A stretch of 64,000 nucleotides of DNA, taken from contig NZ_CP017111.1 in NCBI RefSeq assembly GCF_001723605.1, positions 2,170,001 through 2,234,000 on the forward strand, in the 5' to 3' direction. Of the stretch, positions 44,165 through 53,253 are shown in pieces. The notes beneath the pieces are model-generated. The model saw only the letters and a list, made by a program, of their open reading frames with translations, made no database searches and was not told where the DNA came from. Source of the DNA: Sulfurospirillum halorespirans DSM 13726 (GTDB taxonomy: Bacteria > Campylobacterota > Campylobacteria > Campylobacterales > Sulfurospirillaceae). The position numbers were made by a program, and so were the translations under genes. The first letter of the stretch is position 1; every line of letters starts with the position of its first letter.

Positions 44165-44187
44165 TGAGGTAAAGTAACTTTACCTCA
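44165..44187. promoter_or_regulatory. Perfect 23-bp palindrome between the leuA promoter and the leader peptide
   Basis: TGAGGTAAAGT and ACTTTACCTCA are exact inverse repeats around a single central base. The element begins about ten bases after the -10 box on the minus strand, so it lies at the very start of the transcript. It is an operator or an RNA stem; no T run follows, so it is unlikely to be a pssA terminator. Confidence 0.6.
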
Positions 44188-44197
44188 AAGTACGCGT

Positions 44198-44203
44198 ATT
44201 ATA
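44198..44203 (-). promoter_or_regulatory. -10 box (TATAAT) of the leuA leader promoter
   Basis: TATAAT on the minus strand lies directly after the pssA stop codon and about 58 bases before the leader ATG. Confidence 0.55.
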
Positions 44204-44938
44204 CTAATTTTTATGAAATTTGGCAACGACGAAGTTATAAATACCGCGCGTCAGACCATACGCTAAATAGGCGGTAATTAAAAATGTTCCGACTTCAATC
44301 GGATAGAGATAAAGCATTGAAAAAACAAGAATCAAATAGACCAAAATTTTGATCAAATGACCTTTATGCATATCGATCTTTTTAAAGCTTGGGTAGCGAA
44401 TATTGCTCACCATTAAAAAAGAGAGAACACCCAAACCAATAAGCATAATCCACTCAATGCCGTGCATAAAAGTATGTTCGCGGTAGAGCAAAATCCACAT
44501 GGAGACAACAACCGCCGCCGTAGGAATGGGAACACCGATAAAAACAGAAGGCTCAGAGACACCAATCATAATGTTAAAACGAGCCAGTCTAATCGCACCA
44601 AACACCACATACATAGCGCACATCAGTGAGCCTAGTTTGCCATACATATGCCCTACGCTAAAGTAAAACAGCATAGCAGGAGCTACGCCAAAAGCAACAA
44701 TGTCGGCTAAAGAGTCAAACTCAGCACCAAATTTACTTGTCGCATTGGTCATACGAGCGACTCTTCCATCCAACCCATCAAAAATGAGAGAGAGCAAAAT
44801 GTAGACCGCAGCTTTTTCAAATTGTCCATTGGCGGAAGCAATAATACTAATCACGCCTAAAAAAGCACTTGCTGCTGTAAAGAGATTGGGGAAAATATAG
44901 ATCAGTTGGAGTTTATTGCCATTGCTATTTTCTATCAT
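44204..44938 (-). CDS. pssA: CDP-diacylglycerol-serine O-phosphatidyltransferase
   Basis: With ATG 44938 the product has 244 residues, with seven to eight hydrophobic helices. The CDP-alcohol phosphotransferase motif D-G-x2-A-R-x8-G-x3-D-x3-D is seen as DGLDGRVARMTNATSKFGAEFDSLAD. It makes phosphatidylserine from CDP-diacylglycerol and serine in the inner membrane. The ATG has AAGGATACCG upstream and overlaps the psd-like gene by 14 bp; a TTG at 44956 is less likely. The psd-like product would be expected to act next. Confidence 0.94.
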   Translation of the reverse strand: MIENSNGNKLQLIYIFPNLFTAASAFLGVISIIASANGQFEKAAVYILLSLIFDGLDGRVARMTNATSKFGAEFDSLADIVAFGVAPAMLFYFSVGHMYGKLGSLMCAMYVVFGAIRLARFNIMIGVSEPSVFIGVPIPTAAVVVSMWILLYREHTFMHGIEWIMLIGLGVLSFLMVSNIRYPSFKKIDMHKGHLIKILVYLILVFSMLYLYPIEVGTFLITAYLAYGLTRGIYNFVVAKFHKN

Positions 44939-45587
44939 CGGTATCCTTGTACGCAAGATAGCCTAATACGCTTGACCCTGCTTTGACTTCATCACTTAAT
45001 GAAACTTTAATGCGCGTATCAAGAGGCAGTAAAAGTGCCACCTCTCCATCGCGTAAAAAGCCCAATCGTTCACCCGCTTTAAAGGCGCCTATTTTGGAGA
45101 AAAGTGTAATCTTTTGGCTCCATAGACCCGCACTCACAATCATTTTGATCGGGGCAAAAGCACTCTTACATGTAAGCCCTTTGCGCTCAGCCATCAAGGC
45201 AAAAAGAGGCGATGTGGAGGGCATAAACAGTCCAAAACGTTTTTTGATCTCTAAAATTTCCATGCCAAGCGGTGCGCGTAAAACACCCACATCCCAAAAG
45301 GATTTTCGAATGACAAGGCGCAATGCTTCACTGCCATCACTCAAACTTATTTTTGAAATGTCAGTGACCTTACCATCCAATGGCGCAATTAAACAGCGCT
45401 CATCGTCTTCTTCAGCAATACGTTCAGGATTGCGGTAGCTATAAAGGGTTCCTGCAAAAATCAGAAAAAACACCCATGATAAAAACGAGAGTGCGTAAAA
45501 AAGGAGGAAAACCATGAACGCTAAAACGACTTGGTTCCATCCCTCTTTTGCAATAATGTGTGTTGAAGTAAACGACCCGTTACGCAT
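44925..45587 (-). CDS. Phosphatidylserine decarboxylase-related membrane protein
   Basis: The 220-residue protein has two hydrophobic helices (about 20-50) and the short-form decarboxylase layout: FRNPER-like YRNPERIAEEDDERCLIAPLDGKVTDI, then VRAPLGMEILEIKKRFG, and the C-terminal GERLGFLRDGEVALLLPLDTRIKV. In active short enzymes the segment that follows G-x-R-x-G-x-I-R reads FGSRVD, where the Ser becomes the pyruvoyl group; here it reads DGEVAL. A GSS occurs 20 residues later but outside that position. The self-cleavage serine therefore seems lost, so it may be non-catalytic. pssA follows with a 14-bp overlap and ftsH precedes with 8 bp. Campylobacter has a similar 'related' gene in this place. 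Confidence 0.75.
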   Translation of the reverse strand: MRNGSFTSTHIIAKEGWNQVVLAFMVFLLFYALSFLSWVFFLIFAGTLYSYRNPERIAEEDDERCLIAPLDGKVTDISKISLSDGSEALRLVIRKSFWDVGVLRAPLGMEILEIKKRFGLFMPSTSPLFALMAERKGLTCKSAFAPIKMIVSAGLWSQKITLFSKIGAFKAGERLGFLRDGEVALLLPLDTRIKVSLSDEVKAGSSVLGYLAYKDTDDRK

Positions 45588-47547
45588 CAGTCTTAGGTTC
45601 TTCTTCAGAAATTTTTGACTCGTGTCTCACGAGGGGAGCTTTGAGCTTTGAAGGAATGTTAAATTCAATTTCAAATGCTTCAATGACCGCACGTAGCTGA
45701 ACGCCATCAATCGTCTCATACTCACTCAGTTTGGACACAATGCGCTCAATACACTCACGATACTCTTCCAAACGCTCCTTCACAATCACGTAGCGCGCTT
45801 GAAGCGTCTCTTTAATGTGCTCATCCAGTTTTTCAGCCATTTTCTCACTGTAATCTTTACTTGTTCCACCATTTAAGAAAACATTACGCTGTTTTTCAAG
45901 AACCATCAATCCTGCCACATCGCTCATTCCGTAAATGCTGACCATCGATTTGATAATATCTGTTGCACGCTCCAAGTCATTGCCAGCACCGGTTGAAATT
46001 TCACCTAAGAAAACCTCTTCCGCCGCACGACCACCCAAAAGCACATCGACTTCAGCAATCAGCTCATGCTTTTGCATTAAAAATTTATTCTCTTCGGGCG
46101 TATTAAGCGTATAGCCAAGGGCTGCCAGTCCTCGTGGGATGATAGAAACCTTCGAAACTCTCTTCGCTCCCTTGGTTGTTTCCGCAACCAAAGCATGGCC
46201 ACTTTCATGATACGCTACGATGCGTTTCTCCTCTGGATTAATGCGTCTACTTTTTTTCTCCAAACCTGCAATGGCTCGTTCAACTGCGTCAACTAAATCA
46301 ATTTGCTCTACATACTCTTTATTTTTACGTCCACCCAAGAGTGCTGCTTCGTTAATAATATTGGCAAGATCAGCACCCGCAAGTCCTGCAGTTAACCGTG
46401 CAATCTCTTCAAGGTCAATATTTTTACCAAGTTTAATGTCCGCACTATGAACTTTTAAAATATCTTTCCTGCCTTGAAAATCGGGCTTATCGACCAATAC
46501 TTGTCTGTCAAAGCGACCAGGTCGTAGAAGTGCAGCATCTAAAACTTCGGGACGATTCGTTGCGGCGAGGACAATCACCGGTGATTTATCGGAGCTAAAA
46601 CCATCCATTTCGGCGAGCAGTTGATTGAGCGTTTGTTCTCTCTCATCATTACCACCCATCATACCGTTCGCAGCTCTACTTTTACCAATCGCATCAATCT
46701 CATCGATAAAGACAATAGCCGGAGCCTCTTTTTTAGCGTTTTCAAAAAGATCCCTCACACGACTTGCACCCACACCTACAAACATCTCGATAAAACTTGA
46801 ACCTGAAACAGAGAAGAAAGGAACACTCGCCTCTCCCGCAACCGCTTTGGCAAGCAGGGTTTTACCCGTACCTGGAGGGCCTACTAACAGCACACCTTTA
46901 GGAATTTTAGCGCCTAAACTCATGTAGCGATCCGGAAACTTGAGGAAATCAACAATCTCTTTCACTTCCTCTTTTGCCTCTTCCACACCTGCGACATCTT
47001 CAAATTTCACTTTTGGTTTTTCTGAATTGACAAGCTTTTTACTGCTTCCCATGCCGAGAATTCCGCCACCCATATTTTTTTGCATTTTGTTTGCCAGAAA
47101 CATCCAAATACCAAAGAAAACAAAGACAGGAAGTACCCATGAAAACAGAATTTCGGTTAAGATATTAGACTCATTGTAACCGCCATAGCCCACTTTTTTC
47201 TCATCCATTAAAGGAATAAGCGTGCTATCTTCGCCGACTTTTTTCACAACATAAACTGTTTTTTGGGCACCTTCAGGAGAAAAGGCTTTGATCGTGGTTT
47301 GACCAATGGCAACATAACTGATTTGATTATTGCGAATAAGCTCTTTGAGCTCATAATAACTAATATTTTTAGTCGCGCTGTTTTGCCCACTAAACGTAGC
47401 ACCCACAGCGGGGTCAGAGACCGTCGTAAAATTTTTAAATAAAACGACGATGACAATGGCAAAAATCGCAAACATTAAGAGTGGATTTTGATTAAAAAAG
47501 TTATTTTTCTTTTCGTTTTTGTTATCGTTTTGATTATTTTGACTCAT
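45580..47547 (-). CDS. ftsH: ATP-dependent zinc metalloprotease FtsH
   Basis: The 655-residue protein has two membrane helices (about 20-40 and 137-157) around a short periplasmic part, an AAA domain with Walker A GPPGTGKT, Walker [12 protein letters not shown] and the second-region-of-homology RPGRFDRQV, and a C-terminal protease domain with the zinc motif HESGH (near residue 445). It degrades membrane and regulatory proteins. The length fits the family (E. coli 644). It lies between prmA and the psd-like gene, as in Campylobacter. Confidence 0.96.
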   Translation of the reverse strand: MSQNNQNDNKNEKKNNFFNQNPLLMFAIFAIVIVVLFKNFTTVSDPAVGATFSGQNSATKNISYYELKELIRNNQISYVAIGQTTIKAFSPEGAQKTVYVVKKVGEDSTLIPLMDEKKVGYGGYNESNILTEILFSWVLPVFVFFGIWMFLANKMQKNMGGGILGMGSSKKLVNSEKPKVKFEDVAGVEEAKEEVKEIVDFLKFPDRYMSLGAKIPKGVLLVGPPGTGKTLLAKAVAGEASVPFFSVSGSSFIEMFVGVGASRVRDLFENAKKEAPAIVFIDEIDAIGKSRAANGMMGGNDEREQTLNQLLAEMDGFSSDKSPVIVLAATNRPEVLDAALLRPGRFDRQVLVDKPDFQGRKDILKVHSADIKLGKNIDLEEIARLTAGLAGADLANIINEAALLGGRKNKEYVEQIDLVDAVERAIAGLEKKSRRINPEEKRIVAYHESGHALVAETTKGAKRVSKVSIIPRGLAALGYTLNTPEENKFLMQKHELIAEVDVLLGGRAAEEVFLGEISTGAGNDLERATDIIKSMVSIYGMSDVAGLMVLEKQRNVFLNGGTSKDYSEKMAEKLDEHIKETLQARYVIVKERLEEYRECIERIVSKLSEYETIDGVQLRAVIEAFEIEFNIPSKLKAPLVRHESKISEEEPKTDA

Positions 47548-48375
47548 CTAATTCCTTTGTAGCACGAGTGTAAACCACTCTTCTTTTTGATACTTTTCAA
47601 CCAATTTCATCGAAGAAAACTTACTTTCTACTTTATCGACGTATTTATCTAAAATGCCAGAGAGTATCAGTAATCCACCCTCTTTGACTGCTTTTTGTAA
47701 ATCACTGGAAAGCATAATCAGTACATCTGCGATAATATTGGCAACAACAATGTCATACTCTTTTTCACGTTTTTGAACCGAACCTGTCCAAATGCGATGA
47801 AAACTTTCATGATTGAGCTTAAAATTTTCCGTTGCGCTATCGGTCGCTTGGGCATCCGTATCGCACAGATCCACAATGGCACCACACTTTCGTGCCGCAA
47901 TGCTTAAAATGCCACTACCGCACCCAACGTCTAAAAGTTCATTGCCTTCTTTGACATAGTTTTGCAATACCATGAGACAACCGTACGTTGTTTCATGGTG
48001 TCCTGAGCCAAACGCAAGGGCTGGATCAATAATAATATTTTTCTTGTTCGCAATGCCCTCCACCCAGCTTGGATGAATGTAAAAGTCGTTTACATGTAAA
48101 GGTTGTATGGAATTTCGATACTGCTCTATCCAATCTTCATTCTTTTTTACTAAAAGCTTTGTGTCAAGCGTAATCTCTTGACCAAGAGCGTTCGTAAGCT
48201 CTTTGGCAAAGGCTTCCACACCAAAAAGAACTAACTGCAACTCTTCTTCACTGCGTAAAATCAGTGTGCCTTCATTCTCTTCAATAGCCTCATCGCTGAG
48301 GCTCATGATAAAGTCAAGAAAAAGTGGGTATTCACTACTAGGGGTTATTTGAAGTTCGTTATAGGTTTTTTCCAT
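47548..48375 (-). CDS. prmA: Ribosomal protein L11 methyltransferase
   Basis: The 275-residue protein has an N-terminal substrate-binding region and a SAM-binding core with DPALAFGSGHHETTYGCL, ELLDVGCGSGILSIAARKCGA and DIVVANIIADVLIML, the PrmA-type NPPY-equivalent. It trimethylates lysines and the N-terminus of ribosomal protein L11. It directly precedes ftsH, with adjacent stop and start. One exact palindrome copy (48089-48100) is read as LHVN near residue 93, in the linker between domains. Confidence 0.92.
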   Translation of the reverse strand: MEKTYNELQITPSSEYPLFLDFIMSLSDEAIEENEGTLILRSEEELQLVLFGVEAFAKELTNALGQEITLDTKLLVKKNEDWIEQYRNSIQPLHVNDFYIHPSWVEGIANKKNIIIDPALAFGSGHHETTYGCLMVLQNYVKEGNELLDVGCGSGILSIAARKCGAIVDLCDTDAQATDSATENFKLNHESFHRIWTGSVQKREKEYDIVVANIIADVLIMLSSDLQKAVKEGGLLILSGILDKYVDKVESKFSSMKLVEKYQKEEWFTLVLQRN

Positions 48376-48380
48376 TCAAA

Positions 48381-48746
48381 TTAACCTAAAACATCCTCAA
48401 GTTTTTCTTTAAGAACTTGTGGGGTAAAAGGCTTAACGATATAGTTGTTGACACCCGCTTTAAGCGCTGTAATCACTTCTGCCTTACCACCTTCTGTTGT
48501 GACCATGATGATTGGCATACCTTCATATTTTTTTTCAGCTCTAACTTTACGAACCAAATCCAACCCATTCATCTCAGGCATATTCCAATCGGTAATCAGC
48601 ACATTAATATCTGGTGTGCGCTCCATGATCTGCCAGGCTTCCACACCATGTTCTGCTTCCAAAACGTCATCAAATCCTAATCGCTGTAAGGTGTTCTTAA
48701 TAATACGGCGCATTGTCGAGCTATCATCTACTACAAGCAGCTTCAA
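48381..48746 (-). CDS. cheY: Chemotaxis response regulator CheY
   Basis: The 121-residue single receiver domain starts KLLVVDDSSTMRRIIKNTL with the acidic pair at D7/D8, the phosphorylation site D53 in LITDWNMPEMNG, T in MVTTEGG and the invariant lysine in IVKPF. It carries the signal from CheA to the flagellar switch. The start is TTG at 48746, with AAAGGAG 7 bases upstream; an in-frame GTG six bases before would sit too close to that site. It precedes prmA as in Campylobacter. Confidence 0.95.
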   Translation of the reverse strand: MKLLVVDDSSTMRRIIKNTLQRLGFDDVLEAEHGVEAWQIMERTPDINVLITDWNMPEMNGLDLVRKVRAEKKYEGMPIIMVTTEGGKAEVITALKAGVNNYIVKPFTPQVLKEKLEDVLG

Positions 48747-48814
48747 TGTCACTCCTTTTGTCGTTAAGTTATTGCTATGGGTTAAATTCTAACCAAGTTT
48801 AGTTTGAACTTAGT

Positions 48815-49540
48815 TTAAAGCGTTTCTTTAGCGATATACGCAAAAGCTTCACGCAAATCTAAGCTCCCCTCATAAAATGCTTTTCCCACGATGACACCAG
48901 AAACCTTGCGGCTCTGCTTCAACGAGATAATATCGTCTAAATTCTTTAAACCTCCACTCGCAATCGTGGCAATGCCTGAAGCTTCTGCGATGGCAAGTGT
49001 AAAATCAAGATTAACGCCACTGAGCATTCCATCACGCCCGACATCGGTGCAGATGATCGCTTCAACCCCTGCATCGGCAAACGCACGTGCCAAATCCGTC
49101 GCTTTCATCGTGGATTTTTCAGCCCAACCTTCTACGGCGACATACCCATCAATGGCGTCAATACCGACGACCACACGGTATTTTTGCGCCATCTCTTTGA
49201 CAAAAGCGGGGTTTTTCAAGGCGATGGAACCTAAAATGACGCGATCAATGCCTAAATCGACATAGCGACGAATCGTCTCTTCATCGCGGATTCCGCCACC
49301 CAATTCTAGTTTTAAATGACAGTTTTCCCGAATCTTCTCAATTTGCTCAAGGTTTTTAGGCTCACCGGCGAATGCCCCGTTTAAATCAACCAGATGCACC
49401 CATGTTGAGCCCATCTCTTCAAACACTTTTGCCACTTCCCAAGGCTCATTCGAGTAAATTTTGGCACTCTCCATCAGCCCTTTGGTAAGGCGTACGGCTT
49501 TGCCATCTTTCAGGTCTATCGCTGGTAAAATATCCATCAT
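48815..49540 (-). CDS. hisA: Phosphoribosylformimino-5-aminoimidazole carboxamide ribotide isomerase
   Basis: The 241-residue TIM barrel opens with [19 protein letters not shown] (catalytic Asp) and contains [48 protein letters not shown] and [12 protein letters not shown]. It isomerises ProFAR to PRFAR in histidine synthesis. It overlaps hisH by 4 bp. The first and second codon are both ATG; the second has the better Shine-Dalgarno distance. hisA and hisH stand between cheY and pglG, which are neighbours in C. jejuni as I recall, so they seem to be inserted there. Confidence 0.95.
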   Translation of the reverse strand: MMDILPAIDLKDGKAVRLTKGLMESAKIYSNEPWEVAKVFEEMGSTWVHLVDLNGAFAGEPKNLEQIEKIRENCHLKLELGGGIRDEETIRRYVDLGIDRVILGSIALKNPAFVKEMAQKYRVVVGIDAIDGYVAVEGWAEKSTMKATDLARAFADAGVEAIICTDVGRDGMLSGVNLDFTLAIAEASGIATIASGGLKNLDDIISLKQSRKVSGVIVGKAFYEGSLDLREAFAYIAKETL

Positions 49541-50148
49541 AACTCCACAAAATTCTTTAAAATTGCCAATCCATTGGCATGGGATTTCTCAGGGTGCGGC
49601 TGAAAACCAAAAACATTGTTTTTTTGAACGGCACTGGGAAATTCATAGCCGTACATTGTTTTACCAATGGTGTATTGGTCATCACACTGCGCATGAAAAC
49701 TGTGCACAAAATAGAGGTAAAACGACTCTGGCATCCCTTTAAACAAAGGTGTCTCTTTCTTTACATGTAATTGATTCCAGCCCATGTGTGGTACTTTAAG
49801 GCGCTGATCAAACCGTGAAGTATCAAACTTCACGATCTCTCCTTCAATGAGCCCAAGCCCAGCACAGTCACCAAACTCAACACTGCTTTCAAACAGCAGT
49901 TGCATGCCAAGGCAAATGCCTAAAAGCGGTTTGCCTGAAATAGCAAACGCTCTTACCGCCTCATCAAGATTTCGCTCTTTTAGGCAACCCATCGCATCTT
50001 TAAAAGCACCAACTCCTGGTAAAATGATCTTATCAAATTTCGAAACCGTACCGGCATCTTTGACAATTTCAACCGCAACACCAAGCTTTTCAAACGCATT
50101 GGTAACGCTCCTGAGATTGCCCATATTGTAATCAATCAACCCTATCAT
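49537..50148 (-). CDS. hisH: Imidazole glycerol phosphate synthase glutaminase subunit
   Basis: The 203-residue class I glutaminase has [34 protein letters not shown], the nucleophile block [16 protein letters not shown] (Cys) and the catalytic His/Glu in [11 protein letters not shown]. It supplies ammonia to HisF, which is not encoded in this window. It overlaps pglG and hisA by 4 bp each. A palindrome copy (49760-49771) is read as LHVK near the middle. Confidence 0.95.
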   Translation of the reverse strand: MIGLIDYNMGNLRSVTNAFEKLGVAVEIVKDAGTVSKFDKIILPGVGAFKDAMGCLKERNLDEAVRAFAISGKPLLGICLGMQLLFESSVEFGDCAGLGLIEGEIVKFDTSRFDQRLKVPHMGWNQLHVKKETPLFKGMPESFYLYFVHSFHAQCDDQYTIGKTMYGYEFPSAVQKNNVFGFQPHPEKSHANGLAILKNFVEL

Positions 50149-51050
50149 GAATCTCTCTTTTGCGGAATAGATTTAAGGTAAAACGCAAGCCCAAAGAGAA
50201 GGAATGTGACACCTCCAAGCAGGTAAACCGCGTATAAAATGTGCGCCGCGTCAATAATTGCAAATTTAAAGACGAGCATTAATGCCTCAATCGCAAGGGC
50301 GATAATGATGGAGCCTAAAAAACGCACCATCGTTTTGTGCATGCCTCCACCTTCATCTTTTTCATTTCGACCTAACACTTCCTCTTCAAAGATCGTTTTC
50401 ACCAGATCAAAAATGGCTAAAGAGAGTGTGACCAAAATGGTTGATTCAAACATCGCTTTAATATCAAGAAGATTAAACTCAAATCCATGCATAAACAAGC
50501 TACGCATCCCATTAAAAAGTAACAGAAGAGCTATCGCCAATAAGCAAAGCGAAAAAACGGTATAGATCACTTGGGAACTTTTTCCAAAAACAGACTGTAA
50601 CGACGAAGGGTGGGCAATTTTTAAAATGTGCTCCAAAGAGACATCGATACAGGCAATAAATTTTAAAATCCCTTGCTCATCATAAATAGGATAAGAGGCT
50701 GTCACTGTTAAATCGTTGGTCAATGTTGAAGGATACGGGTCGCTTAAAACACAACGTTTTTCGCGCACGGCACGGTAATAATAGGACTTGCCACTACGGT
50801 TTTGACCGAGTCCTCCTTTACGGTGTGGATCATCGGTGATGTTATTGATGACCTGATCGCCTTTGTTATCAAGCAAATAAAGGGCTTCAAACTCTTCCAC
50901 TTCGTGGACAATTTTATCTAAACTCGCGCTGATGACATCCAAATTGGGTTCAGGCATACGGTTCGGGATATTGCGCGTAAAGAGATAGCACAAATACGCT
51001 CTTGCTCTGGTTCTAACTTCAGAAAATTGCTGAATCTCACGAATAACCAT
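50145..51050 (-). CDS. pglG: PglG-like membrane sensor protein
   Basis: The 301-residue protein has an N-terminal PDC/Cache-type sensor part (residues about 1-150) with YLLDNKGDQVINNITDDPHRKGGLGQNRSGKSYYYRAV and SDPYPSTLTNDLTVTASYPIYDEQGILKFIACIDVSLEHI, and four C-terminal membrane helices. Position and layout match PglG of Campylobacter (about 297 residues), a member of the pgl locus with no known step in glycan assembly. The periplasmic Cache resembles small-ligand sensors but lacks an output domain. It precedes hisH with a 4-bp overlap and follows pglB by 32 bases. Confidence 0.8.
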   Translation of the reverse strand: MVIREIQQFSEVRTRARAYLCYLFTRNIPNRMPEPNLDVISASLDKIVHEVEEFEALYLLDNKGDQVINNITDDPHRKGGLGQNRSGKSYYYRAVREKRCVLSDPYPSTLTNDLTVTASYPIYDEQGILKFIACIDVSLEHILKIAHPSSLQSVFGKSSQVIYTVFSLCLLAIALLLLFNGMRSLFMHGFEFNLLDIKAMFESTILVTLSLAIFDLVKTIFEEEVLGRNEKDEGGGMHKTMVRFLGSIIIALAIEALMLVFKFAIIDAAHILYAVYLLGGVTFLLFGLAFYLKSIPQKRDS

Positions 51051-51082
51051 ATCGCTTACCTTTTGTTTTTTTCGTATTGTAA

Positions 51083-53245
51083 CTAAATTTTGAGCCGATA
51101 GACTTTAGCGTATGCCTCTAAACTAATCGGTTCAAAAAATCGTTCATCATAATTTTCCAACACAAAGAGTTGAATGTAGCTCGAATGGAACATAGCTTCA
51201 TCAAGAATCAGAAACGTATTGTACGCTTGCATGTAAATAATCGAAAAAAGCCCATCGGGATGGATGATAGTTTGCTCTTTAATGAGTTTAAACTCAGGTG
51301 TATACGCTGTTTGGATGAAGTTTTTAACAGGCACTTCTTGATTGCCAATCTTAAGCATCCCTTTGGCTTTATCTAAGACAACACCGCCGCTAAAATTGAG
51401 CAGAGAACCTGTGTCTTTAAACTGTGAGGTTTGAAAGAAGAAAGGCTGGCGCGTCATCTTTCCGCTCATAAGATCCATACTACTAAATTGCGCGACCGTT
51501 GGAAAAATACTCATCATACGGTATGGCAGGTAGAAATAAATTTCGCGTGTTTTAGCCGGTAACGAAAGAGGCGTTTGAAGCGCATCCAGAAAATCATTGG
51601 CATCTTTAAAACCGTAATCTAATGTCATTTGAGCCGTGTTGTTTATAATTTTAGACTGTTGCTCTTTAGCTTTGGTCTCATTCTCTTCAGCCGTGATAAA
51701 TGCCTTTTCTGTGTATTCTACTTCCAAACGAGCAAGCTTCGCCGCACTTTCTTGATCGTTGGTTAACATAAAACTCACAGGGAAATTGACATCGCCACTA
51801 TGCTTACCACCATCAATCAATGTTTTCGTATCGGCGTAGTAGCGCAAAGGATAGCCATAGTCCCACCACGCAACGATGTAATCGTCTCGACCTGCAATGT
51901 TTCGAAGCGAATCGAGCTGTTCCACTTCCGTTTTATTCATCACCGTCGGCACACGATAATCGATTACATGTAAAAGGTTTGGGTACAAAACCCCAAGGCT
52001 TGAGAGTATCACAAAGCTCGATTTAACCAGCCCTCCAAGCCGCTCATTGATAAACACTCCCGTGATATAAGCGCTACATATAAACAGTAAATACGCCATC
52101 CCCAAGGCACACACCGGCACAGCATAAATCGTAAAACGAAGTCCTCCCCAAAGGGCTAAAAAGCCAAGTCCTAACAGTGGCAAGCCTAAAAGCATCGCAG
52201 GGTATTTTTTGACCATTAAAACGTAGCCAATGAGAGAAAGTATAAACGTGATCGTATGACCACTGATACGCTCTGCAAAAGTGATAAAATCAATTTGACC
52301 TGCTTCGCGTACGGTTTGCATTACGGAGAAAAAATGCAGTGGTAGTACATCTGTACTCAATTCAATTGTATCTTTAAAGACATATCCTTTAAGCTGTCCC
52401 CAAATCGGTGCAAATCCTCCTGTTAGAAAAAAGAGACCTATAGCCAATACAAGAAAGTACCCAATATATTTGTCCCCATACTTCTTTTTAAAACTGATAT
52501 AAACACCAAGAACAATCACAAATCGTACCAAACTTGGCAATCCCATCATCGCAAAAAGCATAATCGTTAAGAGTTTAAAATGAAAAATATTTTTCCGATC
52601 AAAAATCAATGCATATGCTAAAATCAATCCAAAATACGAAAATTCCAACGAATAGCTTTGAGGATACCACCAACGATAGACAATAATTTCTAAGGCTGTA
52701 ATTAAAAGGTATTTTTCTTCTTTCGTCCGTAAGGCTAAAATCAGCGACCATAACAGAAACGTTGGAAAGACAATATTGAGCATATCGGTATCGTAATAGC
52801 CAATCATCGTTCGGTTGTAATAACTCACCGCAATCGAAGCAAGAAGCGCCGCTAAAAATCCCATCTCAATCATTTTAAAATGATGCGCAATCAAAATGAT
52901 GGGTACAACGATCAATGAGCCTAAGAGAGAAGGCATATAAAAAATTGTTGTTTCTAATGAGAACGGAAACAGTTTAACCGCAAGGTAAGTCAACCATGAA
53001 GCCGCTTCATTGACAGGAGAAAGCGCATGTTTTTGCGATATGCCATACAAAAGATCTCTTGCCCCCTCCGCCCAAAAATAGCCATCATTCGTGTTAATCA
53101 TAAATTGCCCAGCAAATTTAAAACTTTCATAGTCGCTAAACTGATAAACCCAAATCAAACGTACGCAAAAACTAAATGCAAAAGCCAGTACAATAAGACT
53201 TGTAATAACATAGGTGCTTTTTTTATCTCTTAAATCTTGATTCAT
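51083..53245 (-). CDS. pglB: PglB, bacterial oligosaccharyltransferase (STT3 family)
   Basis: The 720-residue length equals C. jejuni PglB (713). The N-terminal two thirds hold about 13 membrane helices; the first external loop has the catalytic TNDGYFWAEGARDLL with D54. The C-terminal domain has the WWDYG motif near residue 460 in AWWDYGYPLRYYADTKTLIDGG, and the family's SSMDLMSGKM stretch. It transfers a lipid-linked oligosaccharide to Asn in D/E-x-N-x-S/T sequons in the periplasm. pglF follows 8 bases upstream in the operon. A near-exact palindrome copy (51963-51974) is read as LHVI. Confidence 0.96.
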   Translation of the reverse strand: MNQDLRDKKSTYVITSLIVLAFAFSFCVRLIWVYQFSDYESFKFAGQFMINTNDGYFWAEGARDLLYGISQKHALSPVNEAASWLTYLAVKLFPFSLETTIFYMPSLLGSLIVVPIILIAHHFKMIEMGFLAALLASIAVSYYNRTMIGYYDTDMLNIVFPTFLLWSLILALRTKEEKYLLITALEIIVYRWWYPQSYSLEFSYFGLILAYALIFDRKNIFHFKLLTIMLFAMMGLPSLVRFVIVLGVYISFKKKYGDKYIGYFLVLAIGLFFLTGGFAPIWGQLKGYVFKDTIELSTDVLPLHFFSVMQTVREAGQIDFITFAERISGHTITFILSLIGYVLMVKKYPAMLLGLPLLGLGFLALWGGLRFTIYAVPVCALGMAYLLFICSAYITGVFINERLGGLVKSSFVILSSLGVLYPNLLHVIDYRVPTVMNKTEVEQLDSLRNIAGRDDYIVAWWDYGYPLRYYADTKTLIDGGKHSGDVNFPVSFMLTNDQESAAKLARLEVEYTEKAFITAEENETKAKEQQSKIINNTAQMTLDYGFKDANDFLDALQTPLSLPAKTREIYFYLPYRMMSIFPTVAQFSSMDLMSGKMTRQPFFFQTSQFKDTGSLLNFSGGVVLDKAKGMLKIGNQEVPVKNFIQTAYTPEFKLIKEQTIIHPDGLFSIIYMQAYNTFLILDEAMFHSSYIQLFVLENYDERFFEPISLEAYAKVYRLKI

Positions 53246-53253
53246 ACCGATCC

